A stretch of 64,000 bases of DNA from Druceiella hillmani (Eukaryota; Arthropoda; Insecta; Lepidoptera; Hepialidae), in NCBI GenBank assembly GCA_039881145.1, contig JAYKKI010000006.1, positions 7,386,501 to 7,450,500 of the forward strand, in the 5' to 3' direction. The notes under the pieces are model-generated. The model did not search any database and was not told where the DNA came from. It saw only the letters and a program-made list of their open reading frames with translations. Numbering within the stretch: position 1 is the stretch's first letter; each line of letters starts with the position of its first letter. Both the position numbers and the translations under genes were made by a program. Below are positions 60,060-64,000 of this stretch, piece by piece.

Positions 60060-61700
60060 TATATAACGTGTTTAACTTAACAGCGAGGGGGAAAGCAAAG
60101 TGATAGTATTCCACCAACATTCAGAACAATGAAGCAGCAGTAATGGCGTTATCTAGTAACCCTTCAGGAGAGACATCATCGAGTGCAGCTATTAGCACCA
60201 CCGCGTTGAGGACCGCTACGGACTTGCAAGTTACGCTTCAAAAATGGCAAATCATATTTCATAATATCATAGGTTTTACGAAGACTAAGCTCGGGAGAAA
60301 ATAAGAAAAATCTATGAAAAACTATTAATTTAAATATCAACCATTCGTGATAGCAGAAGATACAGGTTTTATGCGGTTTGTACATAATTTAAATCTCAAT
60401 TATAAATTGGTTAAGAGAAAACTCATATCATCCACTGTGATTCCAACATTAGACAATAAATATTTCAGTGATTGAAAAATGAAGAGGAATTAATGAGGGA
60501 ATTCGTGTTTCCTTGAATACAGACTGACGAATATTCAAAAATATGGAAGTTTACGTAGCTGTAACTGAGAATTTCCTCAAAACAGATTTTAAGTATGTTT
60601 CAATTCGTTTAAATTGCACACATTTCAGCGGTTCACAGAATAGTGCAGTGAAATCAATAGAACTTAAAGAAATAGAAGGTGATTGGGATATAACAAGTAT
60701 GATTAGCCTTGCTTTATACTGGATAAAGCCCTAAATGTACAACTGGTCCTAAATTTAAACGAATGGGAAAACTAGATAGATATTATGTGCCTAGGAACAT
60801 TTTAAAGATCAATAATTCATTGAAATAGGTAGACGACATTGTCAAAAGGGTATTTTAAACTGTTAATTTTAGGAAAGATACACATTCACACAAATAGTTT
60901 TAAAATATCAGTGGCAGGCACAAGATTTATCACCTTATAACAGTAATGCCGACCAGGCAAAATTGAACATTTTTATACATTTGTATGACGTGCAAGAAAC
61001 ATTGCGGGCGATGATACCAGAGGAAATTACCAAAAAATGTGTGCCGAGAAATATTTAACATCGAGCATGAACATTGTTTTTACATTGGGTTTACAAGGGT
61101 TGCGTGTAAAATTTATGAAAGAAGGATATTTTGGCATAAATAATAGTTTCATAGTACAATTAAGACGTGAAACCACAACTCATTTTGACCGTAATGAGCA
61201 TAATAAAATATTGACAACATGTAAGATACATGTTCCTATTGATCCCATATTTAAAAAACAAGATTCTCTAAGTTCACTGGCGGCAGACATATCAAAAATA
61301 TATGTCTAAAATATTGTCGAAGATTTCATGAAAAGTAAAATCGTGATAGAGTGAATGCAGTTGATCAGGCTGAATCCAACACTAATATCCATCATCTCTT
61401 CGCTTGGAAAAGTTTTGAATAAAACAATTGAGGAAGCGTGGATAGCATTTATAACCGCCTCTGTATAGATTTTTACTAAAGTGAAACAAGAAGTTGGCAT
61501 GTACATCGAAGATACATTATTTGATAGGAATAAATGTGTAGTATAACGGTGGAAACAATATGAGTTTACGTACCCGAACCTGGAATATTTGTAACAAAAT
61601 GCAACGACCTTATATAAAAATCTTCTTAAAATATGTTTGGTTTTCAAAGAGAGAAGAGACAGAGAGAAGCGAGCAACTTATATTACCCCTTCTGATAGAC
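60060..61700 (+). pseudogene. Second hAT transposase relic (ZBED1/ZBED4-like type)
   Basis: Pieces appear in hAT order. About 60330-60475 encodes FKYQPFVIAEDTGFMRFVHN and YKLVKRKLISSTVIPTL, the 'QPFSIVEDxGFxxLVxxLxPxYxLPSRxTLxxxxIP' block. About 60543-60705 encodes MEVYVAVTENFLKTDFKYVS and GDWDITSMISLA, matching 'YxAVTxHFI...W.I..KIxxxVTDN'. About 61155-61290 encodes FDRNEHNKILTTCKIHVPID then FKKQDSLSSLAAD, matching 'NxILAxATxLDPRFKKLAF'. About 61550-61670 encodes RWKQYEFTYPNLEYL and an ERRDR remnant of the dimerisation domain ('WWKxxxxxYPxLxxLA...SERxFS'). The N-terminal BED domain is missing and many stops interrupt it. It differs from the hAT relic next to it. Confidence 0.75.
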
Positions 61701-64000
61701 GCTTTAAGGGATGGTGAAATAATTAAATAGACAAATAAATATGCAAGTTAAGCGACTAATATAAACGTATAAACTAATATAAGTGCGTACTTCCAATTAA
61801 CATTTAAATGCACCAGGACAAAACCAGTCCAAAGGATTGCATATAAGCAATAAATTATTGTCTATTTAGTCTTAAGCTGAAAAGTTATTTGGTAATATTT
61901 TAAAACCCATCAAAATATTTTTAAAATACATAAAGTAGAAATTATTGATACTAAACAACATTTCAGTCATTGTAAATATGTGTTATACATTTTTCAAACG
62001 GGATAGCGAGGTTTCTTCATATTAACGCACGCCAATTAACATATGCTTATTCTGGAACAACGCAAGTATCCGTGCTTTTTGAACTTGTCGATCAACATCA
62101 GTAAAGTAGATAATTTCAGTCCCTTCGATATTTGTAAAACATAAAGCTTTTCATTATTAAATTAAAAACAAAAATTGAAGTTAAAAGTTATCTGATTTTT
62201 TCATCGCCTTTACATTTTTGTACTTTTCACGCGAATAATTTTGAAGAAATAAAAATTAAACATAAAGTTGCCATCGTTTTCTTATGATTTATTTATGCTG
62301 TTTCAACTGTCAAAACACAACATTTATCACATATTTTATTATTAATTGCACGTCTTTAACATCTCAAAAATAACTGTCAAGTGTCACTCAATATTTATAT
62401 TACATGTAATACAAATCGTAGAAATATTTACTACGACATGCTAATGCTCTGAACACCCGTAATAGGGTACACTTCCTAATGTTACGAATTTAAACCGCGC
62501 TAACGATAATACCGCAATAAAAATACACAGCGCATCTGTGACAAAAATAGTCTGTTAGTTTAGCATTAGCATGCTAAGCGCAAACACGTCGGTAGAATTT
62601 AAAATATTGTAAATTATTATTAAAGCTCATCGCTATTGGCTGTCTGTTGCTATTACCATACCTCACAAAGGCGTAATAAGACGACGAATGTTTCAAAACT
62701 TTGGCACCTAGGGTCATCGCTATCGTTTTCCTACAACCTTTGCGTTTTCCTACAACCTGGCTTCCATTTGTCATAATTTTGGGTGATTATTTTCGAAAAT
62801 AACGGGGGAAGGGCTTTGCAGGTTTTTCAGTAATCTATGAAAATAAAATACTTAAAATATAACTACGAACATTATGAAAAATTATTAAGGTTTCATTTTC
62901 AGAGAAAAAATTGAAAAAAAGCAAAGAAAAATTTTCGAAACTAAAAATCTTACAATTATGAAAGAAGCTAAGTTTCTAGAAGACTATGCAAGAGGGGTTG
63001 GAAAACTGTATCGATGCCTCAAGATGTCATCGTTTTGAGATATTTTAACGTGTTATATATTATTAAGTATTTATTGCTCTAAGAAGTTCACATTAGTGAG
63101 GACTTGTGATATATGAAGCAATTACAAGAAGTACGGAACTTTCATTGGGTGTGGTAGATTCGTACTGGGCTGGTTTTGTTAAAGAAAATTAAGTAATACG
63201 ATAATTAATTATTACGGTTGGAATGCGATACTGTTTACCTTTCTGTATGTTTGTACTCACATTACCTAAAAGCTGCTAACCAAAATTTAAATCAAACTTT
63301 CACTGTAACTATAGAAAAAGAAAATAATATTGGGATGTAGTAATTTAAACATTTTTGTCTTTTCTATTGTTTTAAAGTAAAATAATTTATGTTGATTATC
63401 CGGAAGTATAATAAAGTCAACAGTAAACAACAACAAGAAAACTATTTGAATTCTCCATTTTCCTACTCACTTTATCGCAGTAGAACCAAACTTTGCTTTA
63501 TTTTTGATGAGCATAAAGAAATGTCTTGAAACGTGTCATCTTAATTTATTACAGAATAAACTAGATATATAAAGTATCATATTCCTTACAATATTAACTT
63601 TTTTTCTTTTATATTTCTCTAACTGTGTAAAACAACCTAAATACAATGACAAAAATGAAACAAAAGAAAGGAGGAATTCGGACTGTATTGTAAAAAAACG
63701 AACTGATAATTTATTAAAACCAAATGCCTTTAACGGTGAAAAATACTAAAAATGGAAAATCAGCATCCAATCAACGAACACGAAAGTCAAATTGCTTAGC
63801 AGGCAAGAACTAATGAATATGTAAGAGTTATTTAATTAATAATACGGAATCTTACTACTATTTAAACAAAAATAACACTGTACTTTGTTCTCCAAATTAT
63901 TTTACAAAAAACTAACATCGCCTAGAAATAATTTTAGTTACTCATATCACTTGACACGCTGAAAATACATAATTGATGAAGAAATATAAATTTGTTGTAA
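61701..64000. other. Intergenic region to the window end
   Basis: AT-rich, no gene recognised. A short direct duplication (TCGTTTTCCTACAACCT then GCGTTTTCCTACAACCT) lies at 62722-62759. The ORF at 62574-62774 (minus) spans it and has no domain. Confidence 0.5.

Noticed and set aside
61306..61647. 113-codon minus-strand ORF
   Set aside because: It is antisense to the second hAT relic, whose plus-strand blocks explain this stretch.
1..64000. tRNA, rRNA or other structured RNA genes
   Set aside because: I found no tRNA A/B box pair with a cloverleaf and no rRNA-like GC-rich conserved core. A tRNAscan or Rfam search would be decisive.

Overview
The window looks like AT-rich (roughly 70% A+T by eye) nuclear DNA of an insect. 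Evidence: two chemoreceptor genes of the insect gustatory receptor type (C-terminal TYxxxxxQF motif, multiple membrane segments, GT-AG introns), a degenerate array of the arthropod telomere-type repeat TTAGG, and relics of LINE, Penelope, Gypsy-like, piggyBac, mariner and hAT transposons. The order cannot be fixed from sequence alone. There are no operons, no tRNA or rRNA genes and no CRISPR array that I can see. Almost all short ORFs are chance or repeat-derived.

The core of the window is a convergent pair of paralogous gustatory receptor genes. Gene A (+ strand, 11499-21203, four exons) reads open throughout and predicts 391 residues. Gene B (- strand, 52112-45763, four exons with the same boundaries and phases) aligns along its whole length but carries one in-frame TAG at codon 232 of 389, where gene A has Leu (TTG). 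All other codons and splice sites of gene B are intact. Both genes share a matching upstream block of about 150 bp. The last exon (about 82% identical) is much better conserved than exon 2 (about 35%).

Layout: 1-3.9 kb, AT-rich intergenic DNA with a strong hairpin at 355-400; 3.93-4.64 kb, dead LINE reverse transcriptase; 4.6-11.3 kb, intergenic DNA with TA microsatellites and two copies of a dispersed CCGTCTGT-type repeat; 11.34-21.2 kb, gene A. Gene A intron 2 holds compound GGGGAA/TA arrays and an antisense Penelope GIY-YIG relic. Its intron 3 holds an element with ~100-bp inverted ends and a Gypsy-like pol relic. Then 23.58-25.35 kb, an internally deleted piggyBac element with recognisable ends; 25.75-26.18 kb, degenerate TTAGG array; 28.5-30.37 kb, satellite of ~210-bp monomers; 32.84-34.78 and 43.34-45.03 kb, an old direct duplication; 40.65-41.06 kb, four near-identical 108-bp tandem units; 45.76-52.27 kb, gene B, whose intron 3 carries a 2.9-kb DNA transposon of a family I cannot name; 55.6-56.3 kb, mariner relic; 57.78-59.70 kb, hAT relic with ends and likely target duplication; 60.06-61.7 kb, a second, different hAT relic; 61.7-64 kb, intergenic.

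Functionally, the only apparent host genes are the two receptors, probably chemosensory ligand-gated channels. Everything else is repeat or transposon debris that inflates their introns and the ~24.6 kb between their 3' ends.
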